In this document: positions 1 through 14,531 of the stretch, piece after piece | Layout of the letters: each line of letters begins with the position of its first letter | How positions within the stretch are numbered: the stretch's first letter is position 1 | NCBI RefSeq assembly: GCF_009834545.1 | Contig: NZ_CP019427.1 | Location: forward strand, 1,261,001 to 1,325,000 | Length of the DNA stretch: 64,000 nt | DNA from: Pseudomonas sp. S04 | GTDB lineage: Bacteria; Pseudomonadota; Gammaproteobacteria; Pseudomonadales; Pseudomonadaceae | Reading direction: 5' to 3' | Notes under the pieces: generated by a model | Databases searched by the model: none | Told to the model about the DNA's origin: nothing | The model's input: the letters and a program-made list of their open reading frames with translations, nothing else | Made by a program: the position numbers and the translations under genes

Positions 1-2
1 AG

Positions 3-1139
3 GCTGCGGCTGATGCATGGCCGCAGCATTGTCAGGCCGTGTGTGACGAGTTGGGCGTGCCGCTGGCGGTGATTCGGGTGCAGGTCCAGGCGGGTGCCAG
101 CCTGGAGCGAGCCGCCCGCGAGGCGCGTTATGCCGCCTTTATCCAGGTGACTGAGGCCGGTGAGCTGTTGCTGACTGCCCAGCACCGCGACGATCAGGCT
201 GAGACCCTGATGTTTCGTCTGTTAAGGGGGGCGGGGGTCAGGGGCTTGTCGGCAATGCCGGGCCATCGTGCCTTGGGACGCGGGAGTCTGGTGCGGCCAT
301 TGTTGGATGTGCCACGGGCCGAGCTTGAGGCGTACGCCCGGGCGCATCAGTTGCGCTGGGTCGAGGACCCCTCGAACGGCGACCAGCAGTTTTCCCGCAA
401 TTACCTGCGCCAGCAGGTTTTCCCCGTGCTCAGTTGCCGCTGGCCCCAGGCTGCCGCCACCCTGGCCCGCAGTGCCGGCCATCTGCGCGAGGCTCAGGGC
501 TTGCTTGATGAGTTGGCCCAGATGGACCTGGCCCGGGCTGCCACTGCCCATGAATTTGCCTGGCTGGGGCAACCGTCGCTGGACCTGGCGGTGCTGGCCG
601 GGCTGTCCGCGGCTCGCCAGCGCAACGCCTTGGGGCATTGGTTGGCAACGCTGACTCGGCTGCCAGACACTGACCATTGGTCGGGTTGGGACAGCCTGCG
701 GGATGCCGCGGCGGATGCCCGGCCGATCTGGCGCCTGGCAGATGGCGAGCTGCATCGGGCCAATGGGCGGGTCTGGTGGTTGTCCGGCGCGGGGCTGCCC
801 GCGCTCACGGGTACTGTGCCCTGGGCTGATCCATCAGTTGAACTGGCACTGCCCGGCAATGGCCGGCTCAGCCTGGCGGGTGAGGCCCCGCAAGGCCTGC
901 TCAGTGTGCGCTACCGCCAGGGCGGGGAAATCATGCAGTTGCCCGGTCGTGGCCACCGTGACCTCAAGCGCTTGCTCAATGAGCGTCAGGTGCCGTTGTT
1001 TGCCCGTGGCAGATTGCCGCTGCTGTACTGCGATGAGCAACTGATCGCCGTGGCCAACCTGCCCGGGCTGGACGTCAGTGCGGGGGCAAACCTGGTTTTA
1101 CGATGGCAGCCAGTAATCAACGATCAAGGTTTGAGCTGA
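3..1139 (+). CDS. tilS: tRNA(Ile)-lysidine synthase TilS, 5' end outside the window
   Basis: TilS adds lysine to C34 of tRNA-Ile2 (CAU) using ATP, so that the tRNA reads AUA instead of AUG; it acts in the cytoplasm. The reading frame is open from base 3 and gives 378 residues. The N-terminal PP-loop (SGGxDS) lies upstream of the window, but the following conserved block HRDDQAET is present, then the substrate-binding domain and a C-terminal TilS domain ending in LVLRWQP. A GTG at 39 is internal, because the codons before it continue the family sequence. Its neighbour pyrG follows after 274 bases, as in other Pseudomonas. The identification is firm; only the start is missing. Confidence 0.95.
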   Translation, partial: AAADAWPQHCQAVCDELGVPLAVIRVQVQAGASLERAAREARYAAFIQVTEAGELLLTAQHRDDQAETLMFRLLRGAGVRGLSAMPGHRALGRGSLVRPLLDVPRAELEAYARAHQLRWVEDPSNGDQQFSRNYLRQQVFPVLSCRWPQAAATLARSAGHLREAQGLLDELAQMDLARAATAHEFAWLGQPSLDLAVLAGLSAARQRNALGHWLATLTRLPDTDHWSGWDSLRDAAADARPIWRLADGELHRANGRVWWLSGAGLPALTGTVPWADPSVELALPGNGRLSLAGEAPQGLLSVRYRQGGEIMQLPGRGHRDLKRLLNERQVPLFARGRLPLLYCDEQLIAVANLPGLDVSAGANLVLRWQPVINDQGLS

Positions 1140-1392
1140 AAGGGGCTTTCCGGTAGACTACGCTCCCTTCTTGATACAACTTCTGTGGATTCGCCTGAAT
1201 TGCAGGAGTTGCCGATTACCAAGCAGTCTTTGCTGGGCGATTCCAAAAAATGTGTAGCGAGCAACCTACTGGTGATTCATCTACCGGTCTGTCCCAACGC
1301 GGCGGTTTTTTTGAAAGATGCACTGTAATTAATGCAGGTGATCGGGGGCTTCGGCCTTCCTTCGCTTTCCCCGGCGGCACTGACCGCTTTAA

Positions 1393-3045
<1,653 letters not shown>

Positions 3046-3221
3046 CGCGCCAAGGCGTGAATTCGCGATGTGACCCATGGGCTGCCAAGGCCCGTGGGTT
3101 GCCGCGATTACGCCGCTGGCCGTTGCTGGATGATTGGCTGAAAGTTTTCCAACGCAGAAGCCGCGTTACCTGGGTTTCTGCGTCTTGTTGGCGCTGGATT
3201 GTCAGCGTCGACAAACAGTAA

Positions 3222-4577
<1,356 letters not shown>

Positions 4578-4747
4578 GCTTGGTGGAGTAAAAAGACACC
4601 GGATTGTGTCGAAAAAATCGCATTAGCGGGTTTTTTGCCACTAGTCTGATGCCTTAGAGTACGAGCCTGGTTCTTCCAGGCTTCGTGCTATCAGACGCTT
4701 CAAAGTGTTGGCATGGCTGTTTTTTTTCAGTGGATACCTGATATTCG

Positions 4748-5026
4748 ATGCGCAGTCCCTATTGGTTGTTTCTTGTCTTGCTCTTGCTCCTGGGGGGGTT
4801 GCAGTACCGCCTGTGGGTGGGAAACGGCAGCCTGGCACAGGTGGCCGACCTGACTCAGCAAATTGCCGATCAGCAGGCTGAAAACCAGACGCTGCTGGAG
4901 CGCAACCGGGTGATGGACGCCGAAGTGATGGAGCTGAAAAAAGGCATGGAGACCGTTGAAGAGCGGGCTCGCCATGAGTTGGGCATGGTCAAGGACGGTG
5001 AAACCCTTTACCAGCTGGCTCAATGA
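4748..5026 (+). CDS. ftsB: Cell division protein FtsB
   Basis: FtsB is a small bitopic divisome protein that pairs with FtsL and binds FtsQ, linking septal peptidoglycan synthesis to constriction. The 92-residue protein has a short cytoplasmic tail, one membrane segment (about residues 5-21, LFLVLLLLLGGLQYRLW) and a periplasmic coiled coil (about 28-70, heptads through LTQQIADQQAENQTLLERN), then the family C-terminal block ARHELGMVKDGETLYQL. Its stop overlaps the ispD start (ATGA), so the two are translationally coupled. Confidence 0.95.
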   Translation: MRSPYWLFLVLLLLLGGLQYRLWVGNGSLAQVADLTQQIADQQAENQTLLERNRVMDAEVMELKKGMETVEERARHELGMVKDGETLYQLAQ

Positions 5027-5736
5027 TGAATAGCTTGCCGGCCTTCTGGGCCGTGATTCCTGCCGCGGGTGTCGGTGCCCGTATGGCAGCCGACCGTCCC
5101 AAGCAGTATCTGCAATTGGGCGGACGCACAATTCTTGAACACAGCCTTGGCTGTTTCCTTGATCACCCGGCCTTGAAGGGGTTGGTGGTCAGTCTGGCGA
5201 TCGATGATCCTTATTGGCCGAACCTGGCCTGCGCTGCCGACCCGCGCATTCAGCGGGTGGACGGTGGCGAAGAGCGTTCGGGGTCGGTACTCAATGCCTT
5301 GTTGCACCTGCATGCGCAGGGGGCTGGCGATGAGGATTGGGTGTTGGTCCATGATGCGGCACGGCCGAACCTGACTCGTGATGATCTCGACAAGCTGCTG
5401 TCCCAGCTGGCGGATGATCCGGTGGGTGGGCTGCTGGCCGTGCCGGCGCGTGACACCCTCAAGCGGGCGGACAAACACGGCCGGGTGCTTGAGACCGTTG
5501 ACCGGAGTTTGATCTGGCAGGCGTATACGCCGCAGATGTTTCGCCTGGGGGCCCTGCATCGGGCGTTGGCCGATAGTCTGGTGGCGGATGTCACGATCAC
5601 TGACGAGGCTTCGGCGATGGAGTGGTCGGGGCAGGCGCCGCGCTTGATCGAGGGGCGGGCGGATAACCTCAAGGTGACGCGGCCTGAGGATCTTGAGTGG
5701 TTGCGGTTGCGTTGGGGGCAGCGCGGGGGGCTGTAG
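5023..5736 (+). CDS. ispD: 2-C-methyl-D-erythritol 4-phosphate cytidylyltransferase
   Basis: IspD joins CTP and MEP to form CDP-ME, the third step of the non-mevalonate isoprenoid pathway. The 237-residue product has the CTP-binding loop PAAGVGARMAADRPKQY near residue 13, the VHDAARP block in the middle and the C-terminal region DNLKVTRPEDL typical of the family. Two adjacent ATG codons (5023, 5026) could start it; the first overlaps the ftsB stop. The pathway partner ispF lies 3.2 kb downstream on the same strand, separated here by formaldehyde detoxification genes as in other pseudomonads. Confidence 0.96.
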   Translation: MMNSLPAFWAVIPAAGVGARMAADRPKQYLQLGGRTILEHSLGCFLDHPALKGLVVSLAIDDPYWPNLACAADPRIQRVDGGEERSGSVLNALLHLHAQGAGDEDWVLVHDAARPNLTRDDLDKLLSQLADDPVGGLLAVPARDTLKRADKHGRVLETVDRSLIWQAYTPQMFRLGALHRALADSLVADVTITDEASAMEWSGQAPRLIEGRADNLKVTRPEDLEWLRLRWGQRGGL

Positions 5737-5809
5737 GTGTCGGGGCTGCCGGAGGCAGCGCTCGAAGATTCAGTCCTCATCCCGTTGAGTAATGGGTATC
5801 GGCAGCAGG

Positions 5810-6706
5810 CTAGCTGCTGTACTCCGGCCGTTTTGCCAACCCTTCCTTAAGAAAATCGACCAATTTGCGCACCTTCGGCGACAGATGTCGTTGCTGTGGG
5901 TACAACGCCCAGACCGCGGTGTTCGGTGGCTGGTGGGCGTCGAGAAGCGAGACCAGGGCGCCACTGGTCAGGTGTTCCAGCACGTAGTAGTCCGGGAGTT
6001 GGCACAGGCCAACGCCCTGGAGCGCGGCATCCAGGACGGCTTGCCCGCTGTTGCAGCGCCAGTTGCCTTGGACTCGCTGGGAAAACTCGCGGCCGTTTTG
6101 TTCCAGTTGCCAAAGGTCCGAACTGCCGATGAGGCAGTTGTGCCGGCTCAGTTCCGACAGGCTATGGGGGCGTCCATAACGCTCGAGGTAGGAGGGGGAG
6201 GCGCACAGGTACATGCGCCGTGGTGCCAGGCGGGTGGCCACCAGGCGCGAGTCCTGCAGGCGGCCAAGGCGAATGGCCAGGTCGAGGCCTTCGTGGACCA
6301 GGTCCAAGGGGCGGTTACTCAGTTCGATGTCGACCCGCAGCTGCGGGTAAAGCCCCATGAAGCCGGTCACCAGCGGCACGATGAAGCGCTCGCCGTACGC
6401 CACGGCACAGGTCATGCGCAGCATGCCCTTGGGTTCGCTGGTCAGGTCGCCGACGGCGCGCAAGGCCTCTTCGCGTCCGTCCTGCAGCCGTTGGCAATGT
6501 TGCAGGAAGGTTTGTCCAGCCTCGGTGAGGGTCACCCGGCGCGTGCTGCGGTAGAGCAGGCGGGTTTGCAGGCGTTCTTCCAGGCGTACGATTTGTCGAC
6601 TGACGTGCGAGGAAGAGACTCCCAGGCGTTCAGCGGCGGCGGTGAACTGGCTGCATTCGGCGACGGCGACGAACTCGTCGATGCCTTCCCAGCGGTTCTC
6701 GGACAT
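5810..6706 (-). CDS. LysR-family regulator divergent from adhC (GfnR-like)
   Basis: This is a 298-residue LysR-type transcriptional regulator: an N-terminal winged HTH (about residues 1-65, with FTAAAERLGVSSSHVSRQI as the helix-turn-helix) followed by a periplasmic-binding-protein-like co-inducer domain. The gene is divergent from adhC-fghA. In P. aeruginosa the LysR gene at this position is known as gfnR, regulator of glutathione-dependent formaldehyde neutralisation, so control of adhC is likely by position and family. The inducer cannot be read from sequence. The HTH family call is certain; the orthology to GfnR is inferred from context. Confidence 0.88.
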   Translation of the reverse strand: MSENRWEGIDEFVAVAECSQFTAAAERLGVSSSHVSRQIVRLEERLQTRLLYRSTRRVTLTEAGQTFLQHCQRLQDGREEALRAVGDLTSEPKGMLRMTCAVAYGERFIVPLVTGFMGLYPQLRVDIELSNRPLDLVHEGLDLAIRLGRLQDSRLVATRLAPRRMYLCASPSYLERYGRPHSLSELSRHNCLIGSSDLWQLEQNGREFSQRVQGNWRCNSGQAVLDAALQGVGLCQLPDYYVLEHLTSGALVSLLDAHQPPNTAVWALYPQQRHLSPKVRKLVDFLKEGLAKRPEYSS

Positions 6707-6731
6707 TCTGATTATCCCTGTATGGCAATAA

Positions 6732-7925
<1,194 letters not shown>

Positions 7926-7935
7926 GCGCAGCGCC

Positions 7936-8004
7936 AAGCTACAAGCTGTAAGCGGCAAGCGGGTGTCCCTCTCTTGCGGTTCGCAGCTTGCGGCTTGAAG
8001 CTGG
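7936..8004. repeat. Imperfect inverted repeat between adhC and fghA
   Basis: Two arms rich in CAAGC/GCTTG units (AAGCTACAAGCTGTAAGCGG on the left, and GCTTGCGGCTTGAAGCTGGG on the right) are roughly reverse complements with several mismatches, separated by GTGTCCCTC. The right arm ends about 10 bases before the fghA start. This looks like a Pseudomonas intergenic repeat of the GCTTGCAGCTTG type and could fold in the adhC-fghA transcript. No T-run follows, so it is not a standard terminator. Confidence 0.6.
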
Positions 8005-8014
8005 GAGTACTCCC

Positions 8015-8860
8015 ATGAGCCTGGAAAACATCTCATGCCAGAAGAGCTTCGGTGGCTGGCACAAACGCTACAGACATCACTCCCAAGTGCTGGGGTGCGA
8101 CATGGTGTTTGCCGTGTACCTGCCACCCCAGGCGGAGCAGGGTGGCAAGTTGCCGGTGCTGTATTGGTTGTCGGGTCTGACCTGCACCGATGAGAACTTC
8201 ATGCACAAGGCTGGTGCCATGCGCCTGGCGGCCGAGCTTGGCTTGATCATCGTGGCGCCGGACACCAGTCCGCGTGGTGCCGATGTGCCGGGGGACCCTG
8301 AGGGCGCCTGGGACTTTGGCCTGGGGGCCGGGTTTTACGTGAATGCCACCCAGCAACCCTGGGCCAAACACTATCGGATGCACGACTACGTGGTGCAGGA
8401 ATTACCGGCATTGGTCGAGGCGCATTTCCCGGCCTCGGACAAACGCGGCGTCAGCGGTCACTCCATGGGGGGCCACGGTGCGCTGGTATGCGCACTGCGT
8501 AACCCGGGGCGTTACCAGTCGGTCTCGGCGTTCGCGCCGATCAACAACCCAATGGATTGCCCGTGGGGTCAGAAGGCGTTTTCGCGCTATCTGGGTGAAG
8601 AGCGTTCGAAGTGGCGAGAGTGGGATGCTACGGTGCTGATCAGCGAAGCCAGCGAACAGCTGCCACTGCTGGTCGACCAGGGTGATCGGGACGACTTCCT
8701 CGCCACCCAACTCAAACCTGAAGCCTTGCAGCAGGCAGCCAAACTCGCCGGCCATCCGCTGACCTTGCGCCTGCAACCGGGCTACGACCACAGCTATTTC
8801 TTCATCGCCAGCTTCATCGATGACCACTTACGGCATCACGCGCACGCCCTAGGCGCCTAA
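8015..8860 (+). CDS. fghA: S-formylglutathione hydrolase
   Basis: FghA hydrolyses S-formylglutathione to formate and glutathione, completing glutathione-dependent formaldehyde removal after AdhC. The 281-residue protein is an esterase-D type alpha/beta hydrolase: nucleophile Ser150 in [11 protein letters not shown], the oxyanion-side block [13 protein letters not shown] near residue 55, and the catalytic His in [12 protein letters not shown] near the C-terminus. The ATG at 8015 gives [15 protein letters not shown], the normal start; an upstream ATG at 7988 falls in the preceding repeat and would add unconserved residues. Confidence 0.96.
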   Translation: MSLENISCQKSFGGWHKRYRHHSQVLGCDMVFAVYLPPQAEQGGKLPVLYWLSGLTCTDENFMHKAGAMRLAAELGLIIVAPDTSPRGADVPGDPEGAWDFGLGAGFYVNATQQPWAKHYRMHDYVVQELPALVEAHFPASDKRGVSGHSMGGHGALVCALRNPGRYQSVSAFAPINNPMDCPWGQKAFSRYLGEERSKWREWDATVLISEASEQLPLLVDQGDRDDFLATQLKPEALQQAAKLAGHPLTLRLQPGYDHSYFFIASFIDDHLRHHAHALGA

Positions 8861-8874
8861 AGCAGGTAGAATCA

Positions 8875-8902
8875 CGCCCTGACTCAATCAGGGCGTTTTT
8901 TT
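8875..8902 (+). terminator. Terminator hairpin ending at the ispF start codon
   Basis: CGCCCTGA (8875-8882) pairs perfectly with TCAGGGCG (8888-8895) around a 5-base loop and is followed by seven Ts that touch the ispF ATG at 8903. It has the form of an intrinsic terminator for fghA, but it occupies the place where an ispF ribosome site should be. Confidence 0.8.
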
Positions 8903-9376
8903 ATGCGTATTGGCCACGGCTACGATGTGCACCGTTTTGCTGAAGGCGATTTCATCACTCTGGGCGGCGTGCGGATTGCACACAGCTTCGGGCTGCTCGC
9001 CCACTCCGACGGCGACGTATTGTTGCACGCGTTGAGCGATGCCTTGCTGGGTGCTGCGGCACTGGGCGATATCGGTAAACACTTCCCCGATACCGACCCC
9101 CAGTTCAAGGGTGCTGACAGCCGTGTGCTGTTGCGTCATGTCGTTGCGCTGATTCACGCCAAGGGCTGGAAAGTCGGCAACGTCGACAACACCATCGTCG
9201 CCCAGGCGCCGAAAATGGCTCCCCATATCGAAGCGATGCGCGCGCTGATTGCCGCCGATCTTCAAGTTGAACTGGATCAAGTGAACGTGAAAGCTACCAC
9301 CACCGAAAAACTCGGCTTTGTCGGTCGCGAAGAAGGCATTGCCGTGCATTCCGTTGCCTTGTTGCTGCGCCCATGA
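8903..9376 (+). CDS. ispF: 2-C-methyl-D-erythritol 2,4-cyclodiphosphate synthase
   Basis: IspF cyclises CDP-ME 2-phosphate to MEcPP in the MEP isoprenoid pathway. The 157-residue trimeric-enzyme subunit has the metal ligands of GYDVHRF (Asp and His near residues 8 and 10) and [13 protein letters not shown] (His near 42), plus the conserved [10 protein letters not shown] block and the C-terminal [16 protein letters not shown]. The ATG sits immediately after a terminator-like hairpin and T-run, with no purine-rich ribosome site. The stop overlaps the truD start by ATGA, so the pair is coupled. Confidence 0.96.
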   Translation: MRIGHGYDVHRFAEGDFITLGGVRIAHSFGLLAHSDGDVLLHALSDALLGAAALGDIGKHFPDTDPQFKGADSRVLLRHVVALIHAKGWKVGNVDNTIVAQAPKMAPHIEAMRALIAADLQVELDQVNVKATTTEKLGFVGREEGIAVHSVALLLRP

Positions 9377-10418
9377 ACGAAGCGCAATTGCTCGGCCCGC
9401 GTGCCTACGGCGAACCCCTCGGCAGCGCCGTACTGAAAGCCATCGCGGAAGATTTCCAGGTCGATGAAGTGCTCGATATTCCGCTGACTGGCGATGGTGA
9501 GCACCTGTGGATCTGGGTGGAAAAGCGCGGCCTGAACACCGAGGAAGCGGCACGACGCATCGCCAAGGCCGCCGGCGTGCCCTTGCGCACCGTCAGCTAT
9601 GCCGGCCTGAAGGATCGTCAAGCGCTGACCCGACAGTGGTTCAGCGTGCAATTACCGGGCAAGGCCGATCCGGATTTGTCGGCGGCTGAAAACGACACCC
9701 TGAAAATTCTCAAGACCGCCCGGCACAAGCGCAAGCTGCAACGGGGCGCGCATTCGGCCAACGGTTTTACCTTGCGCCTGACCCAGTTCGCCGGTGACAA
9801 AGAGGCGCTCGAAGCGCGTCTGCAACTGATCGCCAAGCAGGGCATTCCCAATTACTTCGGTGCACAACGTTTCGGCCATGACGGTGGCAACGTGATGGAC
9901 GCGCGTGCCTGGGCGGCACGCAAGGCCTTGCCGGAGCAGCGCAATGTGCGTTCGCGGTTGCTGTCCACCGCCCGTAGCTTTCTGTTCAATCAGGTGCTGG
10001 CGGCGCGTGTTGCCGACGGTAGTTGGCAGCGCGCTCAGGTTGGCGACTTACTGGCCTTCACCGACAGCCGCAGCTTTTTCCCGGCTGGCGAAGCGGAGTG
10101 CAGTGACCCGCGCCTGGCGATCCTCGACCTGCATCCGACCGGGCCGCAATGGGGCGAGGGCGATTCACCTGCCGCTGGTGCGACTCATGAGCTGGAGCAA
10201 CGGATCGCCACGAACGAAGCGGACCTGCGCGATTGGCTGGTAAACGCCGGAATGAGCCATGAACGACGCATCCTGCGGCTGCCCATTGGCGGGTTGACGT
10301 GGCATTATCCTTCGCTGGACATTCTGCAACTGGAATTCGTCCTGCCGGCCGGATGCTTCGCCACCGTATTGGTGCGTGAACTCGTTGATCTGGTGCCGGT
10401 GGGGCAGACGGACAGCCC

Positions 10419-10431
<13 letters not shown>
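9373..10431 (+). CDS. truD: tRNA pseudouridine(13) synthase TruD
   Basis: TruD makes pseudouridine at position 13 of tRNA-Glu. The 352-residue protein matches the family length, with the catalytic Asp in [18 protein letters not shown] near residue 80, the conserved [12 protein letters not shown] block, and the C-terminal VLRELV segment. The start overlaps the ispF stop (ATGA) and its 3' end overlaps surE by 13 bases, so ispF-truD-surE-pcm form one tightly packed transcription unit. Confidence 0.95.
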
Positions 10432-11845
<1,414 letters not shown>

Positions 11846-12056
11846 GCATTTGTTCAACGGCGCTGAATTCTCTTCGATTACCTTGGTCTTACAGCGGCAA
11901 GGATGGCTTCAACGTCGTTGTACTACAGCCGGTAAACGCAGGCTTGTATCGATTTCGTTTTGCCGACGGTAATGCGCCAGCGGCCAGTTATACTTGCGAC
12001 ACTTCATGCCTGAACCAGGCATCTACTATTTTCAGCCACCAGAAAGGGAGCGGCGG

Positions 12057-12914
12057 GTGAGTCTCAAAGTCATTGCGCAGCGTATTGGTACAAAAAGCTT
12101 TCAGTGCCTGGTGACTGGCCTTGTCTTGAGCTCATTGCTGGTCGGTTGCTCCAGCACCAAGTCGAGTGACGTGCGGGTTGTCGATCGCAACAGCACGGCC
12201 GCCCAGCGTCCTGCCGTTACCACCGGCCAGTACGTAGTCCGTCGCGGCGATACCTTGTTTTCAATCGCTTTCCGCTACGGCTGGGACTACAAAGCCCTCG
12301 CCGCGCGCAACAACATTCCTACGCCTTATACGATACATCCGGGTCAGACGATTCGCTTCGATGGGCGCTCGGGTTCAACGCCGACCCCGGTCGTAACGTC
12401 CTCCACCACCAACTCTTCGTCTTCCGGAAAATTCACGGTTACTCGCCGTCCGGCTTCGGCGACCGGCACCAGTACGGCCACTGCTGCACCGTCTACTGCC
12501 AGCAAGCCCGCGCCGGCGCCATTGCCTCCAGCGGGGCCCGCTCCCACAGGATGGGGTTGGCCATCTAATGGCATTCTTATTGGAAAATTCTCTTCAAACG
12601 GTAGTTTGAATAAAGGAATTGATATCGCAGGAGATTTGGGACAGCCTGTTTTAGCTGCGTCTGATGGGACTGTCGTTTACGCCGGGAGTGGCTTGCGGGG
12701 CTACGGTGAATTGGTCATTATCAAACACAGCGATACCTACGTCAGTGCCTACGGTCACAACCGCAGGCTGTTGGTTCGGGAGGGGCAGCAGGTCAAGGTT
12801 GGGCAGACAATTGCCGAAATGGGGTCAACGGGTACGGACCGGGTGAAACTGCATTTTGAGATTCGCCGACAAGGTAAGCCAGTAGATCCGCTGCAATTCC
12901 TGCCACGTCGTTGA
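12057..12914 (+). CDS. nlpD: Lipoprotein NlpD, LysM and degenerate M23 domain
   Basis: NlpD is an outer-membrane lipoprotein that activates the AmiC amidase at the septum. From the GTG at 12057, behind GAAAGGGAG, the protein has 285 residues: a signal peptide ending in lipobox LLVGC (about residues 19-30), a LysM domain (YVVRRGDTLFSIAFRYGW, about 55-98), a Ser/Thr/Pro-rich linker and a C-terminal LytM/M23 domain with HFEIRRQGKPVDPLQFLP that lacks a full zinc site, as usual for NlpD. A stretch near 12560-12690 is markedly AT-richer than its surroundings. rpoS follows after 104 bases. Confidence 0.94.
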   Translation: MSLKVIAQRIGTKSFQCLVTGLVLSSLLVGCSSTKSSDVRVVDRNSTAAQRPAVTTGQYVVRRGDTLFSIAFRYGWDYKALAARNNIPTPYTIHPGQTIRFDGRSGSTPTPVVTSSTTNSSSSGKFTVTRRPASATGTSTATAAPSTASKPAPAPLPPAGPAPTGWGWPSNGILIGKFSSNGSLNKGIDIAGDLGQPVLAASDGTVVYAGSGLRGYGELVIIKHSDTYVSAYGHNRRLLVREGQQVKVGQTIAEMGSTGTDRVKLHFEIRRQGKPVDPLQFLPRR

Positions 12915-13018
12915 TTTGTTACCAGCCTGTTCCTTCACGTAGAGGAACAGGCTCCAGCGTTGCCAAGGATAAAGGCGCCGCTTGAGCTTGAGGTCGAACT
13001 CACCAAAGGACTATAACA

Positions 13019-14023
13019 ATGGCTCTCAGTAAAGAAGTGCCGGAGTTTGACATCGACGATGAGGTTCTCCTGATGGAGACCGACGTCGCATCGGATCAGA
13101 CGTCGAATGAGGGGTCTGCTACACCTTCAGTTCGCGCAAAATCCAAACACTCCGCCTCACTCAAGCAACACAAGTACATTGATTACACACGGGCGCTAGA
13201 TGCTACCCAGTTGTATCTCAATGAAATCGGCTTTTCCCCCCTGTTGTCCCCGGAAGAAGAAGTTCATTTTGCGCGCCTGTCGCAAAGTGGCGATCCGGCC
13301 GGGCGTAAACGCATGATTGAAAGCAACTTGCGACTGGTGGTGAAAATCGCCCGACGCTACGTCAATCGTGGGCTGTCATTGCTCGACCTGATCGAAGAGG
13401 GCAACCTTGGGCTGATCCGGGCAGTGGAAAAGTTTGATCCGGAGCGTGGCTTCCGCTTTTCGACCTACGCAACCTGGTGGATTCGTCAGACCATCGAGCG
13501 CGCGATCATGAATCAAACCCGGACCATCCGGTTGCCGATTCATGTGGTCAAAGAGCTGAATGTCTACTTGCGGGCCGCCCGAGAGCTGACACAAAAGCTC
13601 GATCATGAACCCTCACCCGAAGAAATCGCCAACCTGCTGGAAAAACCGGTGGGAGAGGTCAAGCGCATGCTCGGCCTGAACGAGCGGGTTTCTTCGGTCG
13701 ACGTCTCGTTGGGTCCGGATTCGGATAAAACCCTGCTGGACACCCTGACTGACGACCGCCCTACCGATCCCTGTGAGCTGCTTCAGGATGATGACCTGTC
13801 ACAGAGTATCGATCAGTGGCTGTGCGAATTGACCGACAAGCAACGAGAGGTGGTGATTCGCCGCTTCGGCTTGCGCGGCCATGAGAGCAGCACGCTGGAA
13901 GACGTTGGCCTGGAAATCGGACTGACCCGCGAACGGGTCCGGCAGATCCAGGTTGAAGGACTGAAACGTCTGCGTGAAATTCTCGAGAAAAATGGATTGT
14001 CGAGCGAGTCTTTGTTCCAGTAG
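13019..14023 (+). CDS. rpoS: RNA polymerase sigma factor RpoS
   Basis: RpoS is the stationary-phase and general-stress sigma factor. The 334-residue product has an acidic N-terminus, sigma region 1.2 ([20 protein letters not shown]), region 2 with the core-binding and -10-recognition helices ([19 protein letters not shown] and [16 protein letters not shown]), region 3, and region 4 with the -35 HTH ([20 protein letters not shown]). The ATG at 13019 gives [16 protein letters not shown], the pseudomonad start. It sits between nlpD and the small RNA rsmZ, as in other Pseudomonas. Its own promoter is expected within nlpD. Confidence 0.98.
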   Translation: MALSKEVPEFDIDDEVLLMETDVASDQTSNEGSATPSVRAKSKHSASLKQHKYIDYTRALDATQLYLNEIGFSPLLSPEEEVHFARLSQSGDPAGRKRMIESNLRLVVKIARRYVNRGLSLLDLIEEGNLGLIRAVEKFDPERGFRFSTYATWWIRQTIERAIMNQTRTIRLPIHVVKELNVYLRAARELTQKLDHEPSPEEIANLLEKPVGEVKRMLGLNERVSSVDVSLGPDSDKTLLDTLTDDRPTDPCELLQDDDLSQSIDQWLCELTDKQREVVIRRFGLRGHESSTLEDVGLEIGLTRERVRQIQVEGLKRLREILEKNGLSSESLFQ

Positions 14024-14047
14024 CAGGAACCCCGGTACTCGATCAGC

Positions 14048-14074
14048 AAAAACCCCGGCATCTCGGGGTTTTTT
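14048..14074 (+). terminator. Intrinsic terminator of rpoS
   Basis: AACCCCGG pairs with the following CTCGGGGTT around a small loop and is followed by TTTTTT. It lies 25 bases after the rpoS stop. Confidence 0.85.
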
Positions 14075-14135
14075 GTGCCCGCGATTTCACCACGTGTTTA
14101 GCAGGGAGAGTATCCCGGGTGCTTTCCCGGGTTGC

Positions 14136-14153
14136 TGTAAGCCGTGGCTTACT
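14136..14153 (+). promoter_or_regulatory. GacA upstream activating sequence of rsmZ
   Basis: The sequence TGTAAGCCGTGGCTTACT is an 18-base near-perfect palindrome matching the GacA consensus TGTAAG-N6-CTTACA. It lies about 190 bases before the start of rsmZ, the distance known for rsm small RNA promoters in pseudomonads. Phosphorylated GacA is expected to bind here. Confidence 0.88.
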
Positions 14154-14326
14154 CTTTCGTAAGTGTTCGGTTTTTATGCTTGCTGGATGAATGCTGTTGC
14201 TCAGTAATACATTTTTTAACATCTTGTTTTATAAGTAATTAATTATTAGCGCAGGCACTTCTACACCTACTGTTTAAGCCTAAGCGGTGATTGTGATTGC
14301 TGGCGAAGCCTTTAATATCAGCCCTG

Positions 14327-14458
14327 TGTCGACGGATAGACACAGCCATCAAGGATGATGGTCAAGGAACATCGCAAGGACGTGATTCATCAGGACGATG
14401 AAAAGGAACACAGGGACTAGGGAAAAAATGTGGGCGGGTCATACCGCCCCTTTTTTTT
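14327..14458 (+). ncRNA. rsmZ: Small regulatory RNA RsmZ
   Basis: RsmZ sequesters the translational repressors RsmA/RsmE through repeated unpaired GGA motifs, relieving repression of secondary metabolism and biofilm genes. The RNA starts at TGTCGACGGATAGACACAG and contains GGA in AAGGATG, CAAGGAAC, AAGGACG, TCAGGACG, AAAGGAAC and CAGGGAC contexts, several in hairpin loops. It ends in a terminator (14432-14458, GGGCGGGTCATACCGCCC plus eight Ts). Position between rpoS and fdxA, the upstream GacA box and an AT-rich -10-like TAATAT at 14313-14318 all agree with rsmZ. Ends are estimated to a few bases. Confidence 0.92.
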
Positions 14459-14489
14459 GCCAGCTGAAAAGTACCGCGCTCCAAAATGC

Positions 14490-14516
14490 AAAAAGGCCCG
14501 CGAAGGGCCTTTTTTG
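14490..14516. terminator. Bidirectional terminator between rsmZ and fdxA
   Basis: AAAAAGGCCCGCGAAGGGCCTTTTTT forms a GGCCC/GGGCC stem with an A-run on one side and a T-run on the other. It lies just after the fdxA stop on the minus strand and backs up rsmZ termination on the plus strand. Confidence 0.8.
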
Positions 14517-14531
14517 AGCGTGCAGCGAAGA

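Noticed and set aside
7926..8014. Attenuator between adhC and fghA
   Set aside because: The inverted repeat is imperfect and has no T-run; it fits a dispersed repeat better.
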